The position numbers and the translations under genes were made by a program. The notes beneath the pieces were generated by a model, which was given only the letters and a program-made list of their open reading frames with translations, had not been told where the DNA came from and made no database searches. A stretch of 17,619 nt of DNA, from positions 4,536 through 22,154 of the forward strand of contig DIXT01000023.1 of assembly GCA_002436085.1 (NCBI GenBank), given 5' to 3'. This DNA is from Anaerolineaceae bacterium UBA6073 (GTDB taxonomy: Bacteria > Chloroflexota > Anaerolineae > Anaerolineales > Anaerolineaceae). Below are positions 5,911-14,044 of the stretch, in pieces; the stretch's first letter is position 1; each line of letters opens with the position of its first letter.

Positions 5911-7497
5911 ATGACGGAAGCAACGTCCTTCAAACTCACCTACAGTACCATGTTCAATCCCCCAGAAGAACTGCATACGCACTTCGCAGAGGCGCTTGAA
6001 AAAGTCAAAACCAGGCTCGGGCGCGAATACCCGATGCTCATCAACGGGCAGGAGCGCTTCTCCGCGGACAAGCACTACGCCCACTCCCCCATCAACACCG
6101 ACATGCACCTGGCCACTTTCCAGAAAGGCACCGCGCAGGACACCGCCGACGCGGTGGCTGCCGCCAAGGCCGCCTTCCCCGCCTGGAGCCGTATGAACTG
6201 GGAGGAGCGCGTTTTCCTCCTTCGCAAGCTGGCCGATATCATCGACGAGCGCATCTACGAGATTTCCGCGGCGATGGCGCTGGAGGTGGGCAAGAACCGC
6301 ATGGAATCCTTGGGTGAAGTGGCTGAAACAGCCGACCTCATCCGCTACGCCTGCGCGCAAATGGAAGCCAACGGCGGCTTCATCCGGCAAATGAACAACG
6401 ACCCGCTCTCGGGCTTCCTCTCCACCAACCAGTCCGTCCTGCGCCCCTACGGCGTGTGGCTGGTCATCAGCCCCTTCAATTTTCCGACCTCGCTGACGGG
6501 CGGTCCTGCCGGCGCGGCGCTCGTTGCTGGCAACACGGTCGTGATGAAACCCGCCAGCGACACGGGCTGGTCGCCATTCTTACTGGCAGACTGCATGCGC
6601 CAGGCGGGCATCCCCGACGGCGTGTTCAACTTTGTCACCGGTCCCGGCTCCACGCTGGGCGAAGCGCTGATTAACCATCCGGACGTAGCCGGCATCACCT
6701 TCACCGGTTCCTATGATGTGGGCATGAACATTTACTGCAACTTCGGGCACTCCCGCTACATCCGTCCGACCATACTGGAGCTGGGCGGCAAGAACCCCGT
6801 GCTGGTTTCCCGCCACGCGGATGTTGAAGATGCCGCATTGGGCTGTGTGCGCTCCGCTTTCGGGCTGCAGGGGCAAAAGTGCTCGGCTTGCTCGCGTATC
6901 TATATCGAAGAACCGCTTTACGAGGCTGTGACCCAACGCATGGTGGAGCTCACCCAGAAGCTATCAGTCGGGGACCCAACCGAGCGTCAAACCTACATGG
7001 GTCCGGTGATTAACAAGAAAAGCTACTCGGACTACCAGCGCTTCATGGAAGACCTGAGCGCGGCTGGCAAAGTGCTCGTCGGTGGGAAAACCCTGACGGA
7101 AGGCGCGCTTTCCAAGGGCTACTTCTGCGCCCCGACCATCGTGGCGGACGTGCCGCTCTCGCACCCGCTCTGGAAGCAGGAAATGTTCGTGCCGATTGTG
7201 ATGGTCAGCCCGGTCAAGGACTTGCAGGAAGGCATCGCGCTGGCAAACGACGTCCAGTATGGGCTCACAGCCGGCTTCTACGGCAGCCCCTCCGAAGTCG
7301 ATTGGTTCTTTGACCATATCCAGGCTGGCGTGGTCTATACCAACCGCCCGCAGGGCGGCACCACGGGCGCCTGGCCCGGCTTCCAGCCCTTTGGCGGCTG
7401 GAAAGGCTCGGGCTCCAGCGGCAAGAACAGCGGTGGGCTGTATTACGTGCAGCTCTACCTGCACGAACAGATTCGCAACAACGTTCGGCGCCTGTAA
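5911..7497 (+). CDS. NAD(P)-dependent aldehyde dehydrogenase, P5C dehydrogenase-like
   Basis: A 528-aa ALDH-superfamily enzyme oxidising an aldehyde or semialdehyde to the acid. Cofactor-binding residues include N190 in SPFNFP, MKPAS and the TFTGS loop; the general base is E290 in ELGGK and the nucleophile is C324 in GQKCSA. The C-terminal HPFGG-like segment appears as FQPFGGWKGSG. The N-terminal layout (REYPMLINGQE), the block VGDPTERQTYMGPVI and the overall length resemble RocA-type 1-pyrroline-5-carboxylate dehydrogenases, which make glutamate from proline or ornithine breakdown. Substrate identity remains an inference. ATG follows CGGAGGA by about 9 nt. It is the first gene of an operon that continues, with a 24-nt gap, into a membrane protein and CoA-transferase genes. 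Confidence 0.87.
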   Translation: MTEATSFKLTYSTMFNPPEELHTHFAEALEKVKTRLGREYPMLINGQERFSADKHYAHSPINTDMHLATFQKGTAQDTADAVAAAKAAFPAWSRMNWEERVFLLRKLADIIDERIYEISAAMALEVGKNRMESLGEVAETADLIRYACAQMEANGGFIRQMNNDPLSGFLSTNQSVLRPYGVWLVISPFNFPTSLTGGPAGAALVAGNTVVMKPASDTGWSPFLLADCMRQAGIPDGVFNFVTGPGSTLGEALINHPDVAGITFTGSYDVGMNIYCNFGHSRYIRPTILELGGKNPVLVSRHADVEDAALGCVRSAFGLQGQKCSACSRIYIEEPLYEAVTQRMVELTQKLSVGDPTERQTYMGPVINKKSYSDYQRFMEDLSAAGKVLVGGKTLTEGALSKGYFCAPTIVADVPLSHPLWKQEMFVPIVMVSPVKDLQEGIALANDVQYGLTAGFYGSPSEVDWFFDHIQAGVVYTNRPQGGTTGAWPGFQPFGGWKGSGSSGKNSGGLYYVQLYLHEQIRNNVRRL

Positions 7498-7521
7498 ATC
7501 AAATCGGACCCGCCGGCACGC

Positions 7522-7779
7522 ATGAAAACCCTTCTCCGCAGCTTCGGACGCATCCTGACCCTGGTCGGACTGGCAAACCTTGCCTGGCTGTTGATTAATT
7601 GGTGGGTGGGCAAACCGATTGGACAGCTACAGATTCTGGGGCTGCTGGTGCTGGTATTGGGGCTCACCCTGCTGCGCGTGCGCCCGGACGAAAAACCCCG
7701 GCAAACAACGCTTTCTCCCTCCCAGCGCGAGGAGGAGAAGCACAAACACAAATCCTGGATTGAAAGCGGGAAAAATTAG
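7522..7779 (+). CDS. Small two-helix membrane protein, unknown function
   Basis: An 85-aa protein not recognised as a known family. Two hydrophobic helices are visible at about residues 9-29 and 36-53, separated by a short KPIG turn, followed by a charged tail rich in Glu, Lys and His. It lies between the aldehyde dehydrogenase and the CoA-transferase A subunit with gaps of 24 and 1 nt, so it is almost surely cotranscribed. The ribosome binding site is poor, suggesting low or coupled translation. A role in anchoring or transport linked to the pathway is possible but has no direct support. Confidence 0.6.
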   Translation: MKTLLRSFGRILTLVGLANLAWLLINWWVGKPIGQLQILGLLVLVLGLTLLRVRPDEKPRQTTLSPSQREEEKHKHKSWIESGKN

Positions 7780-7780
7780 C

Positions 7781-8683
7781 ATGTCCAAACTGACCAGCCT
7801 GAGCGAAGCCATCCACCAGCATGTGCACGACGGGGACCTTGTGTATGCCGCCGGCTTTACGCACCTCATCCCATTTGCCGCCGGGCACGAAATCATCCGG
7901 CAGGGCATCAAAAACCTCACTCTGGCGCGCGCCACCCCAGACCTGATTTACGACCAGATGGTAGCCGCGGGCTGCGCCCGCAAGGTCATCTTCTCCTACT
8001 CCGGCAACCCGGGTGTGGGCTCGCTCAAGTGGCTGCGCGACGGCATGCAAAACGGCAGCCTGGAATGGGAAGAATACTCCCATTTCGGCATGATCAGCCG
8101 ATTGCAGGCGGGCGCCAGCGGGCTGCCCTTCATGCCCATGCGCCAGACAGGCGCCCTTGACCTTGAAAAAGCCAATCCGCTTTACCGCCGCGTCGCCGAC
8201 CCCTACGGGGGCGAGGATGTGGTGGTGGTGCCGGCGCTTTGCCCGGACGTCGCCATCGTGCACGTCCAGCGCGCGGACAGCGAAGGCAACGCCCACATCT
8301 GGGGCATCCTGGGCGAGCAGCGCGAAGCCGCGTTTGCCGCCAAACGCGTGATCCTGACTGCGGAAGAAATCGTGGACGCGGACGTCATCCGCTCCGACCC
8401 TAACCGCACGCTCATCCCCTCGCTGGTGGTCAGCGCGGTCTGCCATGTGCCCTGGTGCGCGCACCCCTCCTATACCCAAGGCTACTATGACCGCGACAAC
8501 GAGCTTTACCTGCGCTGGGAGGAAATCAGCAAGGACGAAGCAAGCATGCAAGCCTACCTGGACGAATGGGTCTACGGCGTGAAGGACCGGGAAGAATACA
8601 TGGCAAAACTGGGCGAAGACACCCGCGAACGCCTGAAACCGGGCGTGCGCCTGAGCGCGCCGGTCAATTACGGGAGCTACTGA
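7781..8683 (+). CDS. Family I CoA-transferase subunit A (GctA-like)
   Basis: A 300-aa subunit of a heteromeric CoA-transferase that moves CoA between an acyl-CoA and a free acid. LSEAIHQHVHDGDLVYAAGFTH at the N-terminus, the GNPGVGS segment, GLPFMP, ADSEGNAHIWG and the late IPSLVV/HPSYTQGYYDRDN blocks follow the plan of glutaconate CoA-transferase A from Acidaminococcus, including its length of about 320 aa. I start it at ATG 7781, not further upstream, because this matches the family's N-terminus and follows the preceding stop codon by 1 nt. The B subunit begins 1 nt after its stop. The cholesterol-ring hydrolase IpdAB is a relative, but the retained Glu in subunit B favours a true transferase. 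Acyl specificity is not readable. Confidence 0.85.
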   Translation: MSKLTSLSEAIHQHVHDGDLVYAAGFTHLIPFAAGHEIIRQGIKNLTLARATPDLIYDQMVAAGCARKVIFSYSGNPGVGSLKWLRDGMQNGSLEWEEYSHFGMISRLQAGASGLPFMPMRQTGALDLEKANPLYRRVADPYGGEDVVVVPALCPDVAIVHVQRADSEGNAHIWGILGEQREAAFAAKRVILTAEEIVDADVIRSDPNRTLIPSLVVSAVCHVPWCAHPSYTQGYYDRDNELYLRWEEISKDEASMQAYLDEWVYGVKDREEYMAKLGEDTRERLKPGVRLSAPVNYGSY

Positions 8684-8684
8684 G

Positions 8685-9449
8685 ATGCCGGAACCCAAAT
8701 ACAACGCTACCGAATTGATGATTATCAACGCCGCCCGCCTGCTTAAGGACGGCGACCAGGTCTTTGTCGGCGTTGGCATCCCGAACCTGGCCTGCAACCT
8801 TGCCCGCCGCACGCACGCCCCCAACCTGCAGATGATTTACGAAGCCGGAATCATCGGCGCCCGACCCAAACGCCTGCCCCTTTCCATTGGCGACCCGACC
8901 CTGGTGAGCGGCGCGCTTTCGGTCTGCTCCATGTTCGAGGTATTCTCGCTCTATCTGCAGCGCGGCAATATTGACGTGGGCTTTTTGGGCGGCGCGCAAA
9001 TTGACCAGTTCGGCAACATCAACGCCACGGTCATCGGCGACTACGCGCACCCCAAAGTGCGGCTGCCTGGCTCCGGCGGGTCGATGGAAATCGCCGCCTG
9101 GGCTAACCGCTGCTACATCATCACCCCGCACCAGCTCCGGCGCTTCCCCGCCCGGGTGGATTTTCATACCTCGGCAGGCTTTCTGGAAGGCGGTGATGCC
9201 CGCGCGAAAACGGGCGTGCGCGGCTCCGGCCCGCAGGCAGTCGTCACGAACCTGGGCATCCTCAAGCCGGACGCAAACGGCGAACTGGTGCTGGCTGCCC
9301 TGCATCCGGGCTGCAGCTTTGAACAGGCGCAGGCCAACACCGGCTGGGCGCTCAAGCAAGCTGAAGAATTGGAAGTTACCTCCGCGCCTACGGAGGAAGA
9401 ACTGCGCATCCTGCGGGAGGAATTGGATCCGCAAAGGATTTATATCTGA
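8685..9449 (+). CDS. Family I CoA-transferase subunit B (GctB-like)
   Basis: A 254-aa subunit carrying the predicted catalytic glutamate E53 in YEAGIIGA, at almost the same position as E54 of glutaconate CoA-transferase B. The glutamate forms the covalent CoA-thioester intermediate of this ping-pong family. Further family signatures are VGVGIPNLACNLA near residues 28-40, LGGAQIDQFGNINAT near 100, and LPGSGGSMEIA. It overlaps the next gene by one base (TGATG), which is typical of coupled translation. GGGAG upstream serves as ribosome binding site. Together with subunit A it should form a cytoplasmic heterotetramer or octamer. Confidence 0.86.
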   Translation: MPEPKYNATELMIINAARLLKDGDQVFVGVGIPNLACNLARRTHAPNLQMIYEAGIIGARPKRLPLSIGDPTLVSGALSVCSMFEVFSLYLQRGNIDVGFLGGAQIDQFGNINATVIGDYAHPKVRLPGSGGSMEIAAWANRCYIITPHQLRRFPARVDFHTSAGFLEGGDARAKTGVRGSGPQAVVTNLGILKPDANGELVLAALHPGCSFEQAQANTGWALKQAEELEVTSAPTEEELRILREELDPQRIYI

Positions 9450-10477
9450 TGGACGAGAAAAAGACACTGGAAATATTAAGCACCGTGCCCCTCACGGAAG
9501 CCCAACAAAACCGCATCAAAGCGCTGGGCAAGCACATTCACCTGACCGTCAGCGCCGGGAAATCTTACGCGGACCTGCCTAAAGAAGTCTGGGAAAAGGC
9601 CGAGGTGTTCTTCACGGACGGCAAACAGCTGCCCACGCGCGAACAAGTGCCCGCGTTGAAATGGATACAGATATCCCTGGCAGGAGTCAACCAGGCGCTG
9701 AAGCAGCCGCTGGCTGCCGACCCGGGCGTCGTGATCACATCAGCCAGCGGGGTCATGATCAGCCAGATGGGTGAGTATGTGCTGATGGCGCTGCTGATGC
9801 TGGGGCACAAGCTGCCCGAAATCATCGCGCTGCAAAGGGAGCATAAATGGGGAAACAACGCCTCGAAGTCTTTGCAGCCGGTGGAACTGCGCGGCAGCAC
9901 AGTCGGCATTGTCGGCTACGGGTCCATCGGACGGGAAGTGGCGCGCCTGCTGTTCCCCTTGGGCGTGAATGTTCTTGCCGCCAAACGCGACCTGATGAAG
10001 CTGGAAGACAGCGGCTACACGCCAGCCGGCCTGGGCGACCCCATGGGGCATTACTTCAAGCGCCTCTACCCGATTGAGGGGCTGAAAGGCATGCTGAAAG
10101 ACTGCGATTTCGTGGTGCTCACCCTGCCGCTGACGGCTGAGACCAAGCACCTGTTCTCAACGGAGATGTTTGACGCGATGAAACCTGGCGCTTACCTTGT
10201 GAACGTTTCCCGCGGGGATTTGATAGACGAAAACGCGCTCGCGCAGGCCGTCCGGGCAGGCAAAGTGGGCGGGGCAGTCCTGGATGTGTTCGCGCAGGAA
10301 CCCCTGCCCCCCGAAAGCCCCCTGTGGAGCCTGCCCGAGGTCATCATCACCCCGCACACTTCCGGCGCATCCACCCACCTGGTGGACGATGTCGTGGATT
10401 TGTTTGTCGAGAACCTGCGCCGTTACCAGGAAAAGCAGCCGCTGCACAACATTGTGGATACCGGCAGCGGATATTGA
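9449..10477 (+). CDS. D-2-hydroxyacid dehydrogenase (NAD-dependent)
   Basis: A 342-aa oxidoreductase interconverting a 2-oxoacid and its D-2-hydroxyacid. The Rossmann motif is VGYGSIG with G156, G158 and G161, and the catalytic triad is R255 in NVSRG, E284 in AQEPLP and H303 in TPHTSG. It belongs to the SerA/GhrA/HgdH superfamily. Placed directly after CoA-transferase genes, it recalls HgdH, the 2-hydroxyglutarate dehydrogenase beside gctAB in glutamate fermenters, but this is context, not sequence proof; a phosphoglycerate or glyoxylate reductase role is possible. It is the last gene of the operon and is followed by a strong terminator. Confidence 0.85.
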   Translation: MDEKKTLEILSTVPLTEAQQNRIKALGKHIHLTVSAGKSYADLPKEVWEKAEVFFTDGKQLPTREQVPALKWIQISLAGVNQALKQPLAADPGVVITSASGVMISQMGEYVLMALLMLGHKLPEIIALQREHKWGNNASKSLQPVELRGSTVGIVGYGSIGREVARLLFPLGVNVLAAKRDLMKLEDSGYTPAGLGDPMGHYFKRLYPIEGLKGMLKDCDFVVLTLPLTAETKHLFSTEMFDAMKPGAYLVNVSRGDLIDENALAQAVRAGKVGGAVLDVFAQEPLPPESPLWSLPEVIITPHTSGASTHLVDDVVDLFVENLRRYQEKQPLHNIVDTGSGY

Positions 10478-10500
10478 TTAACTTCTACGTACAGTCAAGA

Positions 10501-10532
10501 GCCCGCGCGCATTCGCGCGGGTTGTTTATTTT
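10501..10532 (+). terminator. Rho-independent terminator
   Basis: CCCGCGCG (10502-10509) and CGCGCGGG (10514-10521) form a perfect 8-bp stem with a CATT loop, followed by TTGTTTATTTT. It ends the aldehyde dehydrogenase/CoA-transferase operon. The reverse strand lacks a T-run, so it should not serve the convergent gene. Confidence 0.85.
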
Positions 10533-10556
10533 AAGCAGTCAATCAGGAGCGCAGTT

Positions 10557-10584
10557 TTGCCGGAATGAACCCGGTTCGTATAAT
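10557..10584 (+). promoter_or_regulatory. Candidate promoter antisense to the beta-helix gene
   Basis: TTGCCG (10557-10562), a 16-nt spacer and a perfect TATAAT (10579-10584) point rightwards, away from the terminator and into the 3' end of the minus-strand gene. No sense gene follows, so if active it makes an antisense RNA. Confidence 0.35.
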
Positions 10585-10642
10585 ACTTGCGTTAGGGTCA
10601 GGATTGCTTCTCGGTGACGGCGGCTTACCCTGCTGGAGCAAA

Positions 10643-12304
10643 TTACTTCATCAGGATGGGCAGCCAATTCCGAACGCAGCCAAGCACTGGCAACGAAAAC
10701 TCGCTGGAATTCCCGGGCCCGTCCACCGCCACGGCGGTCAGGTTCGGGCCCGTAAAGATGCCAGCCAGCGTGAAACCACCGGAGGCATTCGCAACCGCAG
10801 TCCCCTCCGGCACGCGGCCTTCGTCATATTCGTCCGAGAAGACCTGCACCCAGCAGCCGGGGCAGGCCGTACCGCTGACGCTTGTGCAGCTGGCGCTGGT
10901 GATAACGGGAGCGGCTATTCCATTATTTGCGCCACCGACCAATTGGATACCCTTTCCCAGGTTATTTCGAATACTATTGCTCCACAGCAAGTTAAAATCT
11001 GCCGCGCCGGGGCTGCCGCTGCTGTTCTCAATCCGCACACCCGCGGAGCTTTCAGCCATCCCGTTTCCGGCGATTGTATTCGCTACCAGCGAATTTTGAA
11101 CGCTGTTATGGATGTGGACGCCGTAATAGCCGTGATTGTATATGAAGTTATTGCCGATAATGTTGCTGCCCAGCGGAGAATCCACCACGACAATCCCACT
11201 CCAGCCGTTAAACATGATGAGATTGAATAGATTAGCATCCGACGCGCTGCCGATGGTGTTGTTATGCGCGCCGTTGTACATCCCGATGCCGTGCTGGGTG
11301 TTTGGGATCGGGCCGGAATAACTTGCGCCGATGAAATTGCGCTGGATTGTGTTGTCGGCCGCGCTCGTGCCCGTCAGGCGGATGCCGTCCTTGGCGTTGC
11401 CCGATATCCAGGTGCCATCCACCAGATTACCGCCGCTTTGCTCCAACAGAATGCCGTAACCCCCATTGCCAAGCGCGCTTGTCCGGGTCATGTCCAGACC
11501 GATGGTGTTCTGGACCATTTGGTTACCGTCGGATTCAGACAGATGCAGTCCGTCAAGCGTGTTATTACTGATCAGGTTTGCATTGATGGTATTGCTGTCG
11601 CTCTGGATCAGGCTGATGCCATTCCCAAGATTTCTCCCTACGCTGGGGATGTAAAGCGGCTGCTCACCCACCGAATTGTTGTCTATCACATTATGGTTCG
11701 CGGACTGCAAATGGATTCCGTCCAGGGCGTGGCCGCAAATTTTATTCCCGTCGATGTCGTTTTCTTCGGCGCCTGAGAGCAAACTTACCCCGTATCCCGC
11801 GGATGTAAAAATCTGGTTTTCTTCGATTACATTTTTGTCCCCATCAATGACTACCGCGTCGCCCCGGCTGTTAAACAAGCCCAGATTTTTTACGATGTTG
11901 TATTGCGAGATAATCGTCAGCAAATCCGCGCCAATAGGTACAGAGGTGGTGTGCTCTATGATAATCCCGGGCAGGTTGGGGTTGCTGCCGGGCTGCGTAG
12001 TACCGTCGATGACTAGCCCGGACGGATCTTCCAGCATTGGCAGGACCAGCGTAAGGTGGATGAACCAGACCCCCAGCGGTGAAGAATATCCCGGGTCGCT
12101 GGTTGGAATGGCAAAAGCAACCGTATCCAACCCTGTATGGGTGTTGGCGTCCAGAATCGCCTGGCGCAAAGAACCCGCGCCAGTACTGTTGGAATTAGTG
12201 ACAGTATACGTTAGCGCGCTGGCTACCTGAACAGGCGCCGCCGCGAGCAAGCCCGCGCAGAGCAGGAGACTTATAAGCAGCAGGGAGGAGAAACGTTTGA
12301 ACAT
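10643..12304 (-). CDS. Secreted right-handed beta-helix repeat protein
   Basis: A 553-aa exported protein. Residues 1 to about 30 are a Sec signal peptide (MFKRF, a long Leu/Ala core, cleavage probably after ASA). Next comes TVTNSNSTGAGSLRQAI, the opening of CSLREA-type domains. A parallel beta-helix follows, in which roughly 22-residue rungs repeat patterns like NxIxxNxIxxN and DGIxLxxS. A C-terminal Ig-like domain (SGTACPGCWVQVFSD to GNSSEFSLP) ends the protein with NWLPILMK. Such beta-helix proteins bind or cleave polysaccharide or act as surface proteins; catalytic residues cannot be named. I start it at ATG 12304 because CAGGAGGTG sits just upstream and the signal peptide begins there; an upstream TTG frame is unlikely. 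It has its own promoter and converges with the preceding operon. Confidence 0.85.
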   Translation of the reverse strand: MFKRFSSLLLISLLLCAGLLAAAPVQVASALTYTVTNSNSTGAGSLRQAILDANTHTGLDTVAFAIPTSDPGYSSPLGVWFIHLTLVLPMLEDPSGLVIDGTTQPGSNPNLPGIIIEHTTSVPIGADLLTIISQYNIVKNLGLFNSRGDAVVIDGDKNVIEENQIFTSAGYGVSLLSGAEENDIDGNKICGHALDGIHLQSANHNVIDNNSVGEQPLYIPSVGRNLGNGISLIQSDSNTINANLISNNTLDGLHLSESDGNQMVQNTIGLDMTRTSALGNGGYGILLEQSGGNLVDGTWISGNAKDGIRLTGTSAADNTIQRNFIGASYSGPIPNTQHGIGMYNGAHNNTIGSASDANLFNLIMFNGWSGIVVVDSPLGSNIIGNNFIYNHGYYGVHIHNSVQNSLVANTIAGNGMAESSAGVRIENSSGSPGAADFNLLWSNSIRNNLGKGIQLVGGANNGIAAPVITSASCTSVSGTACPGCWVQVFSDEYDEGRVPEGTAVANASGGFTLAGIFTGPNLTAVAVDGPGNSSEFSLPVLGCVRNWLPILMK

Positions 12305-12361
12305 AAAACACCTCCTGGGTCTGTGTTGTATTTGGACACTAATAAACGGAACCTTTGTTAA

Positions 12362-12390
12362 AGTATAGCGCAATTTTAGGTAATCACCAA
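12362..12390 (-). promoter_or_regulatory. Sigma70-type promoter of the beta-helix gene
   Basis: On the minus strand TTGGTG (12390-12385), a 17-nt spacer and TATACT (12367-12362) form a good promoter, 57 nt before the start codon. The leader holds a strong AGGAGGTG ribosome binding site. Confidence 0.6.
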
Positions 12391-12559
12391 ATATTTGCCG
12401 CGCCGTAAGGCAGGCGCCTGGTTCGCAAAACTGGTGACTGTAATCTTTCCCTCAGTATTGACCAATAAACCCCGTAAAAAGGGAACGCCGCGCGGATTTC
12501 AGCCTTGTTTTTGCTTATTCCACCTGAACCTTGGGCGCTCGCGTAGTGCCAAAGCGCTT

Positions 12560-12591
12560 TTGACCCTAGAACATAATGGCTATGATAGAAT
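12560..12591 (+). promoter_or_regulatory. Candidate rarA promoter with very short leader
   Basis: TTGACC (12560-12565) precedes TATGAT (12581-12586) and TAGAAT (12586-12591). The last T is only 6 nt before the ATG at 12598 and no Shine-Dalgarno sequence is present, the usual picture of a leaderless gene. Spacing to the -35 is not ideal for either -10 (15 or 20 nt). Confidence 0.4.
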
Positions 12592-12597
12592 CAATCT

Positions 12598-13953
12598 ATG
12601 GACCTGTTTGACCAATCCCTTGCCGACCAGCTTTCCCAGCACGCGCCCCTGGCAGCCCGTATGCGCCCCAAGACGCTGGACGATATCATCGGTCAGGACC
12701 ATATCATCGGGCCCGGCACGCTCCTGCGCCGCGCCATCGAAGCCGACCGCCTGTTTTCATCCATCATCTTTTACGGCCCGCCCGGCACCGGCAAAACCAC
12801 CATTGCGCAGGTCATCTCGCACATCACCCAGGCGGAGTTCGTCAGCCTGAGCGCTGTGCTGGCTGGCGTGGCGGATTTGCGCGAGGTCATCAAAGACGCC
12901 ACGGAGCGCCGCCGGCTGTACCGCAAACGCACTATCCTGTTTGTGGATGAAGTCCACCGCTGGAACAAAGCCCAGCAAGACGCCCTGCTCCCGCACGTGG
13001 AATCCGGCCTGCTCACCCTGATTGGCGCGACCACGCAAAACCCCTACTTTGACGTCATCAAAGCGCTGGTCAGCCGCTCGCGCATCTTTGAGCTCAAACC
13101 CCTGACCGAAGCGGACGTCCTGACCCTTCTGCGGCGCGCGCTCGCGGACCCGATTATCGGCTACGGCGGGCGCAATATTCGCGCGGACGAGGACGCCCTG
13201 CTGCACCTGGCGCGCACCGCCGGCGGGGACGCGCGCAGCGCCCTAAACGCGCTGGAGTTGGCGGTGGAAACTACCCCGCTGCAGGACGCTGAGCTGCACA
13301 TCACGCTGGACGTCGCGCAGGAATCCATCCAGAAACGCTCGGTGATTTATGACAAAACTGACGACGCCCATTACGACACCATCTCCGCATTTATTAAATC
13401 CGTGCGCGGCTCTGACCCGGACGCGGCGCTGTATTGGCTGGCGAAAATGCTGCACGCCGGCGAAGATCCGCGCTTTATCCTGCGGCGGCTTATCATCCTG
13501 GCCAGCGAAGATATCGGCCTGGCAGACCCACGCGGAATCCTGGTGGCCAGCGCCGCCGCCCAGAATTATGAGTACATCGGGCTGCCCGAGGGCGTGTATC
13601 CGATTGTGGAAGCCACGCTCTACCTGGCCACCGCACCCAAGTCCAACTCCGCCGGCGCGTATTTCAAAGCGCTGGAAGAGATTGAGAAGAACGGCGCCGG
13701 CCCGGTGCCCATGCATTTGATGGACCCCAGCCGGGACGCGAAAGGCTTCGGGCACGGCGCGGGCTACGACTATCCGCACAACCGCCCCGGACACTGGACC
13801 GCGCAGCAGTACCTGCCGGACAGTATGAAAGGCGTCCGATTCTATGAGCCTTCCGAGGAAGGCTATGAAGCGCAGGTGTTGGAGCGGGTACAGAAATGGC
13901 GCGAGGCGCAGGCTAAGGCGCTGGGGGGAGAGGAAGACAGCGGGAAAGCTTAG
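12598..13953 (+). CDS. rarA: Replication-associated recombination protein A (RarA/MgsA AAA+ ATPase)
   Basis: A 451-aa AAA+ ATPase that acts at stalled replication forks and gaps, related to clamp-loader subunits and RuvB. Visible features are the N-terminal LADQLSQHAPLAARMRPKTLDDIIGQDHIIGP (written in part), Walker A GPPGTGKTT at residues 60-68, Walker B LFVDEVHR with D117 and E118, sensor 1 GATTQNP, and the arginine-finger SRSRIFEL. The C-terminal tetramerisation domain shows SDPDAALYWLAKMLHAGEDPRFILRR and LYLATAPKSNSA, typical of MgsA. Length agrees with the family (about 430-450). It is a single gene between a divergent beta-helix gene and an AT-rich restriction-modification island. Its start lacks a ribosome binding site, but ATG 12598 gives the expected N-terminus. 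Confidence 0.93.
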   Translation: MDLFDQSLADQLSQHAPLAARMRPKTLDDIIGQDHIIGPGTLLRRAIEADRLFSSIIFYGPPGTGKTTIAQVISHITQAEFVSLSAVLAGVADLREVIKDATERRRLYRKRTILFVDEVHRWNKAQQDALLPHVESGLLTLIGATTQNPYFDVIKALVSRSRIFELKPLTEADVLTLLRRALADPIIGYGGRNIRADEDALLHLARTAGGDARSALNALELAVETTPLQDAELHITLDVAQESIQKRSVIYDKTDDAHYDTISAFIKSVRGSDPDAALYWLAKMLHAGEDPRFILRRLIILASEDIGLADPRGILVASAAAQNYEYIGLPEGVYPIVEATLYLATAPKSNSAGAYFKALEEIEKNGAGPVPMHLMDPSRDAKGFGHGAGYDYPHNRPGHWTAQQYLPDSMKGVRFYEPSEEGYEAQVLERVQKWREAQAKALGGEEDSGKA

Positions 13954-13978
13954 CTAGGACTAATGAGCAAAGCCCTTG

Positions 13979-14006
13979 TTGGCAAAATGAGTCTGTAAAT
14001 TAAACT
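13979..14006 (+). promoter_or_regulatory. Candidate promoter of the restriction-modification island
   Basis: TTGGCA (13979-13984), a 16-nt spacer and TAAACT (14001-14006) precede the 164-aa gene by 39 nt. It marks the point where base composition turns AT-rich. Confidence 0.4.
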
Positions 14007-14044
14007 GTTAACGCACCTGAAGCTTCAGTGAAAGGACAATCACA

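Noticed and set aside
7619..7780. An upstream start for the CoA-transferase A subunit
   Set aside because: The extra 54 residues overlap the small membrane protein gene in another frame and do not match the family N-terminus; ATG 7781 does.
7781..9449. The CoA-transferase pair as an IpdAB-type ring-cleaving hydrolase
   Set aside because: E53 of subunit B keeps the catalytic glutamate expected of true transferases, and no steroid-degradation genes are near.
10565..11230. A 221-codon plus-strand frame with a hydrophobic start
   Set aside because: It is the antisense of the beta-helix gene, whose signal peptide, repeats, promoter and ribosome binding site are all clear on the other strand.
12305..12373. 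A TTG-initiated N-terminal extension of the beta-helix protein
   Set aside because: It would place 23 polar residues before the signal peptide and overlap the promoter -10; the ATG at 12304 has a strong ribosome binding site.
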